Positions 1 to 10,989 of a stretch of DNA of 64,000 nt are shown here, piece by piece. The stretch spans positions 308,501 through 372,500 of the forward strand of contig BSBM01000825.1 of NCBI GenBank assembly GCA_027924585.1. Reading direction: 5' to 3'. The stretch is from Larix kaempferi (Eukaryota > Streptophyta > Pinopsida > Pinales > Pinaceae). The notes below the pieces were generated by a model that made no database searches, was not told the origin of the DNA, and was given only the letters and a program-made list of their open reading frames with translations. Each line of letters opens with the position of its first letter. Position 1 is the first letter of the stretch. Both the position numbers and the translations under genes were made by a program.

Positions 1-396
1 CGATCTGATTATAGCCGGAGAATCCATCCATAAATGAAAAGATAACACTTCCGGCACAGTTATCGATGATCTGGTCGATAAACGGAGTTGGGTAGTTGTC
101 CTTGGGACAAGCCTTGTTCAAATCACGGTAATCAACATAGACTCTAATCGTTCCCTGTTTCTTGGTTACGGGAACGATGTTGGATACCCATTCTGTCAAT
201 GGGACAGGATAGATAAAACCAGCACGCAAAAGTTTTTCAACTTCTGCTTTAATGGCGGCTGCCTTACGAGGATGAATGGGTCGAAGCTTTTTCCGAACAG
301 GTCGGGCGCCAGGGAAAGTTGGAATTTCGTGGACCACGATCGAGGGGTCAATTCCTGGCATCTCTTCATAACTCCAAGCCAAAACTCTCTTAACTT
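1..396 (-). pseudogene. Reverse transcriptase, N-terminal part (gypsy pol), cut by window edge
   Basis: The reverse complement is open to the window edge and encodes the fingers and palm start of a gypsy reverse transcriptase, which copies element RNA into DNA. Recognisable blocks are the template-grip region with a TEWVSNIVPV-type motif, a VYVDYRDLNKACPKD block and the FSFMDGFSGYNQ block. The catalytic YxDD motif would lie beyond the window. The protein preceding the RT matches the same spacer in element C. The start is not a real start codon; the domain is an internal part of a polyprotein. Confidence 0.85.
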
Positions 397-687
397 TAAA
401 GCAGACTTTAAACTAACCTTAAAGCAAGAAACAAGTCAAAACAAATGCTACCTTGAATCCCTAGATCCAACAAACATCTCAGGATTAAAATGCTAGAAAG
501 AGTAGAAGAAATTTAACTAACCTTCTATCCAGACGCTTGTTCTTGTACTTGCTCCAATCTCCAAGCCCTCACAAATGAACCTGTCAAAATGGAACCAAGA
601 CACAAGAATGCACTATACTCTAGCAACCTAAAACATGAGTTAGAATCTAAATCTATGAAAGATACAAATCATGTCATTAAAATAAAG
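397..687 (-). other. Degenerate protease-RT spacer
   Basis: No protein motif can be followed here on either strand. Element C has about 900 bases between the same two domains, so part of the polyprotein linker seems to be deleted or decayed. Confidence 0.4.
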
Positions 688-1353
688 TTAACACAAATGA
701 TTTGGGAAAACAAGACAAGTTATTCCATTACAACTTGAAGAATACTTACAAAAGATGCTTGGTTGATCCAATAACGGGACGGTATTGGTGGAGTTCGGAT
801 GGGAGTCTGGGATACAGTAATCCAGTTGATCAATGGTGACGATTTTCCCTTCATGAGGAAATTGTACAATCCGAAAGACTGTAGATGCTATGGCGGTCAT
901 GGCATATAACCAATTCCGACCAAGTAGGAGATTGTAATCCAAAGGTGCATCTACGACTTCGATGTGTACGGATACTATTTTGCCCCCCAGTTCAACACCG
1001 ATTGAGGGAATGAGTCCATATGGTTGAAAACCATGTCCATCAAACGCCCTAAGAGTAGTGGGAGAAGTTGTGACCTCGGGTGAGCCTAAGGCTCTCCAGT
1101 AGTTCAAAGACATAATCGTCGTGGAAGCACCCTCATCTAATACAGTGCGGTGGATGACATTTCCACGGATTTTTGTATGCACCTGGAAGGCTAACTGGTG
1201 AGAAAGCCTAGGTTTAGCGTGCTCCAAGTTAAACATGATGGAGTTTGAAGTATCCGGGTCCATTGCCCCCAGTGCTGAAAGTAGGGTTCTACGCTGCGTG
1301 GGGCAGTGTTGGAGAACCTCGAGAGTCGACATGGCGCAAGGGGCTTGATCCAA
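688..1353 (-). pseudogene. Retropepsin-like aspartic protease (gypsy pol)
   Basis: A 221-residue minus-strand reading frame carries an aspartic protease of the retroviral type, which would cut the Gag-Pol polyprotein. The catalytic loop reads LDEGAST, with Glu where most families have Ser or Thr after the Asp, and the flap-side motif is LLLGRNW. Element C has the same DEGAS loop at 43.97 kb, so this is a family trait rather than a local mutation. The frame continues upstream into the gag end after a single TGA at 1384-1386, where a CGA codon seems to have become TGA. Downstream the frame decays before the RT. Confidence 0.85.
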
Positions 1354-1383
1354 ATCCTCAACAATGTTGTAGTTTTGGGCAGC

Positions 1384-1960
1384 TCACGCATTCGGATTAA
1401 ATGTCTCCTTTCGTATGGTTCCCTTGGGTGGGCGTAGCACCATGTCCGTTAGCGGTCTCTCGATATGGAGATGACCGTTAGGGGGGGGAATAGGAATCGG
1501 ATCTTCAACAGGAGTTTTGCCTTTGGCTATCTCCGATTGTTTGTTTGAACTTGGAGGGTTGTCATAAGTCTTTGAACGAGTGGTGATATTAATCTCCTCA
1601 TTACTTGTCATTAGGATTTCGCGGTTTGTGGACGTCTCTCCGCGGGTGGGATTGGTCGGGTTGCCCCCTTGTGGGGATTCCTGGGCAACCATTTGCTGTT
1701 GCTATTGGGGGAAAGGGTCAGTTAGCACTACCGGGCGAGAGGATCCTTTAACGAACTTGTTGACCTCGTCCTTGTAGGGACAGTCACGTGTATAATGATC
1801 ATCTTGACAAATCAAGCAGGGAAACTTAGCTTTCCGACATGGTTTCTGTTCATTCTGGGTAGGTTGTGGCTTGGGGTTCTCCTGCTGGTTCTTTTTGGTT
1901 TTGCCACGATTGTTTTTCTTCTTTCCTTGGTTTGTGGGATTTTAGCATAGCGCAGTAGTA
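1384..1960 (-). pseudogene. Gag C-terminus with one zinc knuckle
   Basis: The minus-strand frame in register with the protease encodes a basic Gln/Lys-rich stretch, then a CX2CX3HX4C zinc knuckle (CLICQDDHYTRDC, about 1780-1820), then a Pro/Gln-rich tail. Zinc knuckles of Gag nucleocapsid bind element RNA during packaging. The spacing of three residues before the histidine, instead of four, is shared with element C at 43.3 kb. A TAG just before 1692 sits in a run of glutamines and is best read as a former CAG. Confidence 0.75.
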
Positions 1961-4146
1961 CCTAGTACCGTGTTTTGATAGATGGGCAAGGCGCGGTAGT
2001 GTATGTAGATAAAGTCTTAGGTGGGTCAGAACTTGTCAAGATGTATTCACCTTCAAGGTTGACTCATCATCTGCCTCTTCTGGATGGTTTAAAACAATAG
2101 GGAAAGTGTCGTCAACTCGTTTTGTGATAGAGATGCGACACTGTGAAATATGGAGGTATAACAGAAAGAGCCCCTAGCAATTGCCATTTTTAGAAATTAT
2201 GGACAAATGGGAGCTTCATAGCGATTTTCGTGGGAGAACAGAGGTTTAAATTGATTTTTAGAGGGGGGAATGGTTTTATCTTGGCTCCCCTTTCTAAATT
2301 CAATGGAGCTAACCTCCTATTCATTAAAAATAAATAAATGAAATGCAGGCTAATCATACCTAACCAGTGTTTAATAAAAAAATATCCCATTAAAAATTTA
2401 AAACCCATAAATTTAACCAATGGACTAAAATTAGCCCCTAAAATTTTCCATGATCACTGATATAAATAATTTTATGAAAACCCTTAAATGTCAAACAAAT
2501 ACATTTTTATTTAAGTGTAGTTTGATGTATCACAAAGATAAATTTTATTTCTTCGCATCCTATTTGCATACTTGTCAAGGTTTCATCCAAATTCTTGAAA
2601 TTAATGGCTTGGATTCTATTAATAATTAACCATGTAATGCTTGCATTATTGAGGTGATTTTTTCCAGCGATTAGATATATCATAATTAGATCCTATTTTT
2701 TATAGATGGTTATGGATAGTATTTACAAATATAATACCCATTCTCTACTCATCATCTTTTGAATGTGTTTTCCTTTCTGGTATTTAATATTTTCTAGGGA
2801 TTTTTGCATCATATGTTGTCTTCCATATGCAATGACAAGTGTTCATTCCTTTGGTATTTAGTCTTATCTAGATATTTTTGCGTTATATGTTTCCTTCCAT
2901 ATGTTAAGACAAATGTTGATTGGTGTGGTTCACTATTTATCAATAGGAGCTAAAATGTCTATGTGTAGCAATATTTTTTTTTATTATACTCGTCGTAGGC
3001 ATGGTATATTGAATTCAAATCACTTTGATTGCATATTAGTTTTTTTTTTTACCATGAATTTTTACATTTTTTTCATAGTTTTTCAAATTAAATATTCATC
3101 TGATTACTGAAAACATTATAAAATATCCAAATTAAATAATATAATTCATCTATTACACAAATCAAAATAGAAATGGAGTGAAATTTGAGATTTGTTGAAC
3201 AAAATACAATCTTGCATAATATTTATTTATTTTTGAAAAGAGAAACTTATTTAATTCCAAAAATTTCATAAAAACATCACTATAAACAGTGATGGGAATA
3301 GAAAATTATCAATTCTTTATCTAACCTAGATCTGTAACAAGAGTTCATGAAACATAAATAGGTTTAGGAGAAGTACAATGAGAATGCTCGAACCTAGTTT
3401 GAAGAGAAGATTACAAATAGAAATTATATTTAGCATATGTCCCGAAACAGTACTTAACATCTGTATCTAGGTCACAATGTAGCCTCTGATCAAGGAAGTA
3501 CACAATATTTTATGTTTTTTATAAATAAATTAAAGTAAAAAACATTTCAATACATGAGAACAAATTTCCAACAACTTAGAAATGTTAATGTACGATGACA
3601 AGGTATAATCTAGAAGTTTTTGTAGCCAAACCAAAACAGGGAAGAAGAATGATATTGGATTCCATTGTCTACTTGTTTGTCCATTAAATTCAAGAGTGCT
3701 CACAACAGCAACTTTGCACAATCTACTTGAAAAATATAATTTAAATAATAAATTGCAAATATTCTACACTTAACTAGAAAACACCTATTTCCCACTCCGT
3801 GCCATGTCCATTTTAAATTTCCAAAGTGCACCATGATTTTAGTTTTATTTCTATTTCTATAACTTATGCAATTGTTGAAAGTTACCTTCTATAGAAGGAT
3901 CCTTCAATATGAAATACAAATCCACCATCTTTCATAGAGTTTATTGTTTCATTCAGTTTTCTCGTCTTCATTGCCAAGAAGTTCCATGGTGTCTATTCTT
4001 GCATTCTGTTTTCTCGTCTTCATTGCTAAGAAGTTCTTAAATTCGCTATCAACCAAAAATGGCTATTATTTCCAGGAAGTTCTTATTTGTCCACTACATC
4101 CCATTTCACTTTGTAGCATCAGCAAGTATTTTCTACCACGTTGATC
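1961..4146. other. AT-rich spacer, no gene seen
   Basis: No convincing coding region, LTR or RNA gene on either strand. The only structure noted is a short direct repeat, a 29-base unit (gttttctcgtcttcattgc and following bases) at about 3956-3985 and again at about 4011-4040. Confidence 0.5.
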
Positions 4147-4527
4147 TGGATCTTGAGAGCTAAGGTCCGGAAGGCTTGAATGCCGAGAAAGGACGAGAGA
4201 AAACATCTAGATTTGCTATGAAATTCATATAAGGAACATTGACAGAAACACATAAATGAAATACACCATGAAAATACAAGAGTTGGAGAAGAAGGATTCC
4301 ATTAAGATGAACCCTTGCATGCAATGAGGCCAATTTTAGGGCCTCTCCTTCCCGATTCTAACTCTCTCCTACTACCTTTTCTATAAGGTATCTTGTTGAC
4401 AATGTCAACTCTGAATAACTAACTCCATTAATTACATGTCCATCATGCTCCCTTTTACATTTAATAAAAATATGGATTTTTTACTTTCACATCTGATTTT
4501 AGACTATAAGCCCCCCTAAGATTCAGA
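4147..4527. repeat. Dispersed repeat R, copy 1 (uninterrupted)
   Basis: This stretch is a close copy of the sequence that flanks element A: its left half matches 7806-8010 and its right half matches 21278-21468. It contains a single CTCTC where A is inserted in the other copy, so it serves as an empty site. The end contains the motif ataagcccccctaagatt, shared by both copies. R is probably a fragment of an older transposable element, perhaps an LTR, but its termini and family are not evident. Confidence 0.8.
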
Positions 4528-4699
4528 TTATTCTCCCCCCCTTAGAAAATGATGGTCCCCATCATTTCACTCATGCTAAAAAAGGACCCATTATGTTCAT
4601 TGTACCTTGCCAATTGCCAATGAAGATAAGGCTTTTGTGTGGTTAACCCATATATGTGGATTTTGTATGGTAACCCATTACCTTGTGGGAAATTACAAT

Positions 4700-5280
4700 A
4701 GGTAAATATTAAGATAGGATTTAATAAATTCCAAAATGTTGAAAATTCATAGGGAAAAATCGTGATTTTGGAGGCAATTGATGTCTTGCCACAAATCCAT
4801 TCATAACTTCTGTTGCAAGTGATGAAATTAAATTTCGTTGAAGACCCATTTGAGATCTCAAAGAGACCTTTCCATCCATACAACATAGTTTCTTTATGGC
4901 TACTTGTGGAAAGATAAAATCCTTACTGAAGTTGAAGGGACGCGTTGTGCACTATTTTACAGACATGTGGTACTTCAAACAAGTATCTCTCACAAAAAAG
5001 GAAACAAAATGAAATTCAGTGAAATACCCATTTGAGATAACAGAAATACATTTCAAATGAGATATGGTACACCCTCTGAAATGTTCTTTGGAGTCTGTGG
5101 AACCTGTTTAAATTTTATGTATGCGTGATCGCACTATGTATAGACATGTGTTGCTTCAAACAAACATTTCTCACAAACCAAGAAACAAAATGAGATTTCG
5201 TGAAATACCCATTTTAGATAATGGGAAAAAAACTCACATGAGCTATGGTAGACCCTCTGAAATGTCTTGTAGAGCCTAAA
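4700..5280. repeat. Degenerate tandem repeat, about 181-185 bp unit
   Basis: A block containing agacatgtg...cttcaaacaa...ctcaca...gaaacaaaatgagat...gaaatacccattt appears at about 4961 and again at about 5142, with a weaker third copy ending near 4870. The copies differ at many positions. It does not resemble the 173-bp satellite at the right end of the window. No coding function is apparent. Confidence 0.6.
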
Positions 5281-5628
5281 ACATCTCTCCATTTTTTTCA
5301 AACTGGGTCATCCTCCCTAATTGATGAGTGTAGAGGGCCACAAAGGATGGAAAGGGTTTGTAGAGCGGCATGGGATATTGTAGAGATTGTGGAACCTCTA
5401 TGGGAATCATGGAAACCCTACAAATTTTTTGAAAATGTTGCAGACCAATGGATGTAGCAGACCCATGCATGGATTCTTTTGTAATGGTGAACGAAGATCC
5501 AAGGTTAAACAAAAAATCATCTAGTGCATGTGGACCAACTGTGATGCTTACAGTGTATGGCCCAACAAATGGATTCTGAGAGTACCGAAAGGAGGTTAGT
5601 GATTTCTACAAATATTTGAACCCACGAT
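5281..5628. other. Spacer upstream of Penelope-like element
   Basis: No recognisable motif. Missing N-terminal RT sequence of the Penelope-like element would be expected here but cannot be traced, so the element is taken to be 5'-truncated near 5629. Confidence 0.4.
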
Positions 5629-6813
5629 ATGCTTCAAACCCTTGTTCTCATGGAGTGCTTGGAGGTGACGGATGAAGAAACTGAAAAACTAGTTAGGATT
5701 TGCTTGAAATCAACTTTCTTCAGCTTCAAAGGGGTATTGTATGAATAGGTTGAGGGTGTTGCTATGGGATCACCTCTTTCCCCGGTAGTGGCAAACTTGT
5801 ACATGGAAGCATTTGAAAAATCAGCCATTGAAGCTTTCCCATTAAAACCAAAATGGTGGAAGAGGTTCGTAGACGACACTAACATTAACTGGCCACACGG
5901 AAGAGAAAGCCTGATTGAGTTCCTAGGACATCTAAATAGCATATCAGACCATATCAAATTCACCATGGAGATTGAGGAGGATAACCATATTCCATTCTTG
6001 GATGTGCTCATCACTAAAAGAGATAGTGGAACGCTAGGTCATCAGGTTTATAGGAAGAAAACCCACACTGATAGGTACCTACATGCGGACTCCCATCATC
6101 TACCTTCTCAAAAGATAGGGGTCTTAAACACACTAGTTACTAGAGCAATCAGGATCTCAGATGAGGACCACCTCGAACAAGAGTTGGACCATCTGTCTAA
6201 GGTCTTCCAAATGAATGGCTATGACAAAAATCAAATCATGAAGGTGATCCAAAAAGCTCGTAAAAAATCTCAAAAACAAAATAAGAACATGGACGAAACT
6301 AAGATCACCCTTCCTTACATTAGGGGAACAACGGATATTATAGCCAGAATCCTTTGGAGAAAAAACATGAGTGTTACCTTTTCTCCCCCAAACTCGGTAG
6401 GTAGAATGTTAGATTCTTCTAAAGACCCAATAGAACCACTAAAACAGAAGGGTGTCTATAGTGTCCCCTGCTCCTATGATATACCATATATAGGGGAAAC
6501 TGGACGCTCCATCCAAGTGAGACTCAAAGAACACTGCGCAGACATTAGACACAATCGTCATCAGAAATCAGCCCTAGTTGAACATGCCCACCACTCGCGC
6601 CACCACATACGCATTGAAGAAACGAAACTCATCGCTAGGGAGGAACATTATAGAAGGAGGAAGATCAGGGAGGCCATTGAGATAGAGAAGGTTCCATCAA
6701 ATTTAAATAGGGATGATGGCCTTAAGCTTAGTGAGTGCTGGCGGCCCATAATTCGCCATCTCAAAAACAATAATCCACACTCAGAAGACAATAACTCTAA
6801 AATTAACCAATGA
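5629..6813 (+). mobile_element. Penelope-like retroelement (5'-truncated), RT plus GIY-YIG endonuclease
   Basis: This frame encodes the C-terminal half of the RT and the complete GIY-YIG endonuclease of a Penelope-like element (PLE). PLEs are neither LTR nor classical LINE elements; they prime reverse transcription at DNA ends made by the GIY-YIG nuclease. Visible RT blocks are a GVAMGSPLSPVVANLYME motif and, 33 residues on, the catalytic RFVDDT. The thumb follows, with the PLE-typical HTDRYLHADSHH block. The nuclease spans roughly residues 228-330 counted from the Met at 5764: GVY at 230-232, YIG at 242-244, conserved Arg and Glu, and a REAIEIEK stretch. One TAG at 5746-5748 replaces the Gln expected just before VEGVAMG. 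Otherwise the frame is open. PLEs of this kind have been described in conifers (Dryad) and attributed to transfer from arthropods. Confidence 0.9.
5764..6813 (+). CDS. Uninterrupted 349-residue PLE reading frame (RT palm/thumb + GIY-YIG)
   Basis: This is the longest intact part of the Penelope-like element. The first residues, MGSPLSP, are an RT core motif, so this Met is internal and not the natural start. Both catalytic centres keep their key residues: Asp-Asp of RFVDDT (residues 37-38) and, in the nuclease, GVY, YIG, Arg248/Arg253 and Glu303. Many PLE nucleases have a pair of cysteines after the GIY motif; only one (VPCS) is seen here. The C-terminus is a basic and Asn-rich tail. The N-terminal RT fingers are missing, so the protein should be inactive in reverse transcription, though the nuclease fold could be complete. 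Confidence 0.85.
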   Translation: MGSPLSPVVANLYMEAFEKSAIEAFPLKPKWWKRFVDDTNINWPHGRESLIEFLGHLNSISDHIKFTMEIEEDNHIPFLDVLITKRDSGTLGHQVYRKKTHTDRYLHADSHHLPSQKIGVLNTLVTRAIRISDEDHLEQELDHLSKVFQMNGYDKNQIMKVIQKARKKSQKQNKNMDETKITLPYIRGTTDIIARILWRKNMSVTFSPPNSVGRMLDSSKDPIEPLKQKGVYSVPCSYDIPYIGETGRSIQVRLKEHCADIRHNRHQKSALVEHAHHSRHHIRIEETKLIAREEHYRRRKIREAIEIEKVPSNLNRDDGLKLSECWRPIIRHLKNNNPHSEDNNSKINQ

Positions 6814-7805
6814 TTTGGTTTGAAATTTTTTTTAAATAATAACTTAAATAAAAAAATTTAAACCACAAAAAATGTTAAACCCTATTAAACTCATTATCCT
6901 CGTCAATATAGTTTTTAAATCTAAAAAATTTTTAGTTTAAAAATTATAGAATTATAATAAGTGAGGTTAGATAAATTTAGAACTCCTTCTTCATTAATTA
7001 TTACAAGAATTCTTTAATTATTTTCCATTTAACCATTAAAAGGTTTTTTCAGTTTATACTTAGGATGAAATTTTTTGAATTAATCAAAAATTTTATCAAC
7101 AATAATAAATCTTTTTCATTATATATTTTAAATGACCTTATATTAATTTAAAATGATTATTTCAACATTTCAAAATTATCAATAATAAAAATAATATTAA
7201 AAATTAATTAATTAAGTAATTAACTTGACTATTAACTCAACACTTTTAATTAAATTTTGAATTTCTTTTAACTAAATACTTTAATAAGTACCTTATTCTT
7301 AGTAAACATTTCTAATTAAGTTAATATAGCCTATTAATTTATCAATCAAAAAATTAATTATCTCAAACAATTCTATTAAAAACATTAACTATAATAAAAA
7401 TAAAAATAATAGTTTGTTAATTAATAAAATTTTGTTTTAACTATTAGCTTAATACTTTTGATTGAATTTGAATTACTTTTAACTAAATATTTATAAAATA
7501 GACTTTATTCTTAATTAAAGAAATCTAAATAATCTAATTAGGTTAATAAGGATTAGCACTTTTAGGATAAAGTATGAGACCATTAAAATTAAGAATAAAA
7601 TTAAAAAATTTACTTATATAAATCTAAGATTGTCAGCATAACCTTAAAATTTTAAATGAACCTCACACTTATTAATTACTATCTTCCTTACCTATTTTAA
7701 GCCGTGAGACACTCTCTCCTGATGATGAGCCCTACTTTGCGGCTCAAAACGTCGAGAAATAACTTCACCAACGCAGTTCTCCTCTCCACCATTTCAACAC
7801 TAATA
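6814..7805. other. Very AT-rich spacer after the PLE
   Basis: Long runs of A and T with no coding region. It may include the 3' untranslated part of the PLE, but no tail, hairpin or terminal repeat could be assigned. Confidence 0.45.
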
Positions 7806-8010
7806 TGGATCGTGAGGGATGATATCAAGAAGGCTTGAACACCAAGAGAGGAGGAGAGAAAACATCTAGATTTGCTATGAAATTCATATAAGGAACATTG
7901 ACAAAAACACATAAATGAAATACACCATGAAAATATAAGAGAGATTTAGAGAAGAAGTATTCCATTAAGATGAACCATTACGTGCAATGAGACCAATTTT
8001 GGCACCTCTC
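7806..8010. repeat. Dispersed repeat R, copy 2, left part
   Basis: Matches the left half of copy 1 (4147-4340), ending exactly at the CTCTC target duplication (8006-8010) of element A. The right half resumes at 21278. Confidence 0.8.
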
Positions 8011-9513
8011 TGTTGGAGCCAAGGCCACAGTTATGGTAAAAGCTGTGAATTTTGAGGAAAAAGCACAAGTATGGAAGAGAAAGTGCTAAATTTTGAATAA
8101 GCGCCAATTTTGGGACAGAAGGAGACGGTGCGCAGTACGGTGCCAGATGGAGGATCTCAGCACAGATCACGGACCGAAAATCGCGGAGCTTGCGCGCACA
8201 TCAGAAGAGAATGAAGGTGGCTGAATAGAAAGCTCAGCTACCACAATAAATAAAGCGATGGAGTAGAGGGCTCAGCTACCCTCATTTAAGGCTAAGTACA
8301 GAAGTTATGGTTGCTCGGATCAAGAAGGAGCAACGGACCAAAGCATTGAAGGCGAAGGACAAGGCACCCATACCCATAAGCTGTGCCGGAAATCATGGAG
8401 CCTGCAGGAAGCGCGACATGACTGCAAGCGGCGCCTACAGTACACCTAGCCATGTGCGTGGTTAGGGTTTTTGGGGAATACTGCTGGGAAAGGCCCACAG
8501 TTTTGTAAAGGTGCGACTGCCATGGCCACCTATATATATGAATAATTGTAATGGGTAGATGTTAGTCAGTTACCTATTTCATGAGTTGGTTAATAGCGAG
8601 TCAGTTAGCTAAGCCTGTGAGTGAGCTAGCTAAGATAGTGGATACTAGATGCAAGAAGGATAGATCGAGTTGATCATCCTCTGTTACGATCTTGTTGATT
8701 GTTTTCTACCGTGTTGCTAGAAAACAGGAGTGGAGTTGGTTAGCAGTGAAGCTAATCCTTGAGTTGCAGACAGTCGGAGTCGACGTCTAAACTATTGTAA
8801 TCTCTGGAGAGGAAGAGACTAGATCGAGAGAAGGGCTCCCAGCTGTGTGCGTGGAGTTTCCTGGAAAGATCTAAGGCTGCAGCTGTGTGCGCAGCATATT
8901 GTATGATCTATCATTTTCTGTTTAATATAAGATACTCCCGTGGACGTGGCTTTCCCCGTGGAGGTGGACTTCATATTTCTTGCTATTATGATGTTGTGAT
9001 TGAAGCGATTGCCTGTTTTAGTTTATTACCTGCATACGCAGAAATATTACATTATCTTTATAAGTGTGTTGAGTAAATTCTTGGAGCTTCCTTGGGGACT
9101 ATAATCATTAAGGGTCGAAGGAATCGGTAAGACACGTCGCCACAGCGATAGGAGATCGTGTTGCTGCGACGGGCGCTCTAGCAAGCGACGCTTAGAATAT
9201 CGGCGCAGAGAATAGTTGGTCCTAGCGCAGGAGTGGAAGTACCGCGCATCTAAGTTGCTGAGCAGGGGCTTGAAAGTTGTCGCGCTCACGAGTCTGAAGA
9301 GGGGCAGACATTCGCCATAGGGTAATCGTCAAGAAGGAAAGAACAATCTCCGCGTCGCCTAGGTTAAGGAAATCTGATTCCTTAGCCTCCCCATAGCCAC
9401 TTCGGGTGAGACCTCTAGCTGCTGCACAGCTCGTTACCGAGAGGGCTAGTGCGCCAGGGGATTTTTTTGCTGCGCTTCATTAAAACCTGGGTCTACCCAG
9501 AAAGCAGCCAACA
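8011..9513 (+). repeat. Element A 5' LTR (1503 bp)
   Basis: Direct repeat of 19773-21277, beginning TGTTGGAGCC and ending GCAGCCAACA. It contains a TATA box and regions rich in GCGCAG-type motifs. Two short open frames inside it are conserved between the LTRs only because the LTRs are copies of each other. Confidence 0.95.
8530..8540 (+). promoter_or_regulatory. Predicted TATA box in element A 5' LTR
   Basis: The sequence ctatatatatg is followed by gaataattg; it is the only strong TATA in the LTR and is conserved at about 20293-20303 in the 3' LTR. Transcription would start roughly 30 bases downstream. Confidence 0.55.
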
Positions 9514-9685
9514 AATGGTTCCGTTGCCGCGTGACTGAGACTTGTTATTTCAGTGACACGCGAGATTCAGGCGAAACCCAGAGAAAGAAGGAGCCAACAA
9601 ATGGTTCCGTTGCCGCATGACTAAGACTTACTATTTTTGCGGCGTAGAAGATTGTTGTTGAGCCAACAAATGGTTCTGTTTCCTT
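9507..9685 (+). repeat. LTR end/primer-site junction present three times
   Basis: The string GCCAACAAATGGTTC occurs at 9507, 9593 and 9662. The first spans the true LTR/primer-site junction. The second is followed by the same CGTTGCCGC and tgact-agactt bases; the third is shorter. The region looks like a local duplication of the LTR end and primer site within the leader. Confidence 0.75.
9516..9533 (+). promoter_or_regulatory. Primer binding site of element A, tRNA-Asp type
   Basis: Two bases after the 5' LTR lies TGGTTCCGTTGCCGCGTG. It matches the well-known tRNA-Asp primer site of Athila/Tat elements (TGGCGCCGTTGCCGGGGA) except at a CG-to-TT pair and at the 3' end. The CG-to-TT change is compatible with decay of a methylated CpG. 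Confidence 0.6.
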
Positions 9686-9705
9686 AAGACTTGCTCAGCT
9701 AAAAA

Positions 9706-10989
9706 ATGCGTTACTGGAATCCTACAACTACAGAAATTCAGGAGTGGTTCGATTTAAAGGCTAAAGAGTTCGTTGAACAAGAAAATAGAAGCTCTAGGCT
9801 CCAGCCAGAAGAATGGTTGCAGAAGTATATCTATACTGACCTTCACGAAATTTTCTTTGTCACATTTGCGCTTGAGTTACATGCTTGGATAGCCAAGTTA
9901 GCAGATACTAGACCCACTGTGCATATTGATCGACCAGTCGCTTGGACCCCTGAGCTAGTCCGTATTTTGAAGCGGGTAGATAATTCTGTGTCCCGCGCAG
10001 TAGACTTTTGGTTGAATAGTTTGCTAGAAGGGTTCATCACTGAGTTTGCAGTGGATACAAGAAAGAGTTTCAGTGAAGCTGAGAGGAGTTTCTTTCAAGC
10101 ACATAGAGGTAAGTTTCTAAATTATTTAAACTTATGGATTAAAATGCTTCTGCATGAAAAAGCAAAACTATGTATAGCTTCAGATGAATAGCATAGACAA
10201 GTAATGTCCGTAGACTCTGATAGTGACCCTGAAGTTATTGGTTGCACTTGTAGTGGAAAACGGTATAAAGTAGGCCTTGATCAACAGTCTTTTGAGTCGA
10301 GCCCAGAAGACAGTCAAGTTCCTAGAGCAAGCCACATACAAAGACAAGGGAGCGCTCATATCCCTTACCACCCCTTTACACCGCAAAAGCCAGACAAAGC
10401 TCAGTATAATCCCGCAGTAACACCTTCTAGTAGCCCACACGGTACTTCTAGTACCTCTGTGCCACCTTTGTTCAACCAGCCCGGAAGAACTGCTACAGCA
10501 CCTCCACCTCAACCTAGCACAAGAAAGATGGGTGATGACATGAAACTACCAACTTTTAGAGGAACAGGGATAGAAGACCCTGAGCAACACTGGTTCCTAT
10601 GTGAAGCCATTTGGACAATTAAGCAAATTAATGATGATGCTGTTAAACTAGTTCAGTTAGCAACCACATTAAGAGAAAGAGCCTTAACTTGGTTCATGAA
10701 ATACTCAGCAGCATAGAATAGAACGCTTGCTGATGTCAGAAATGCAATGATTAGAGAATTTAAGAAACCTAAATCAGAATCACAGTGTATAACAGAGCTC
10801 AAAGACATAAAACAGTTACCTACAGAGTCAGTATGGGACTTTGATCAAAAGTTCAAAGCCTTGATAGATCAAGTAAGCTTTGAGTTTGCACCGCAACAGC
10901 ATAAGGAATGGTTCATTGCTGCGCTGCTTCCACACATTAGACTTCCTCTTATGCAATAGAATCTCACTACTCAGGAACAAGCTCTAGAG
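9706..10989 (+). pseudogene. Element A Gag: N-terminal region and capsid-like domain
   Basis: The frame opens at ATG 9706 and stays in one register to the end of integrase. The first 161 codons are an unassigned, Trp- and Leu-rich domain. A Pro/Ser-rich linker follows, then a Retrotrans_gag-type capsid domain from about 10534 (KLPTFRGTG, ALTWFMKY, REFKKPKSESQ) to about 10980. Gag forms the particle that packages element RNA. Stops occur at 10189-10191, 10714-10716 and 10957-10959. All are TAG and sit where Gln fits, for instance before NRTLADV and NLTTQEQ. Without these stops it would be one protein continuous with the zinc-knuckle region. Confidence 0.85.

Larger units (their letters stand above)
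1..1960 (-). mobile_element. Partial Ty3/gypsy LTR retrotransposon (gag end, protease, start of RT)
   Basis: On the minus strand this reads, 5' to 3', as the end of gag with a zinc knuckle, an aspartic protease and the beginning of reverse transcriptase, where it runs off the window. The same domains with the same wording recur in element C at 43.2-45.4 kb, so the two belong to one Tat/Ogre-like family. No LTR is visible. The gag side fades near 1960, and the protease-to-RT spacer is several hundred bases shorter than in C, which suggests an internal deletion. All parts carry nonsense mutations, so it is a dead fragment. Confidence 0.85.

Noticed and set aside
8885-9076. Small ORF conserved in both element A LTRs (also 20648-20839)
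   Set aside because: Conservation only reflects LTR identity; no coding signature.
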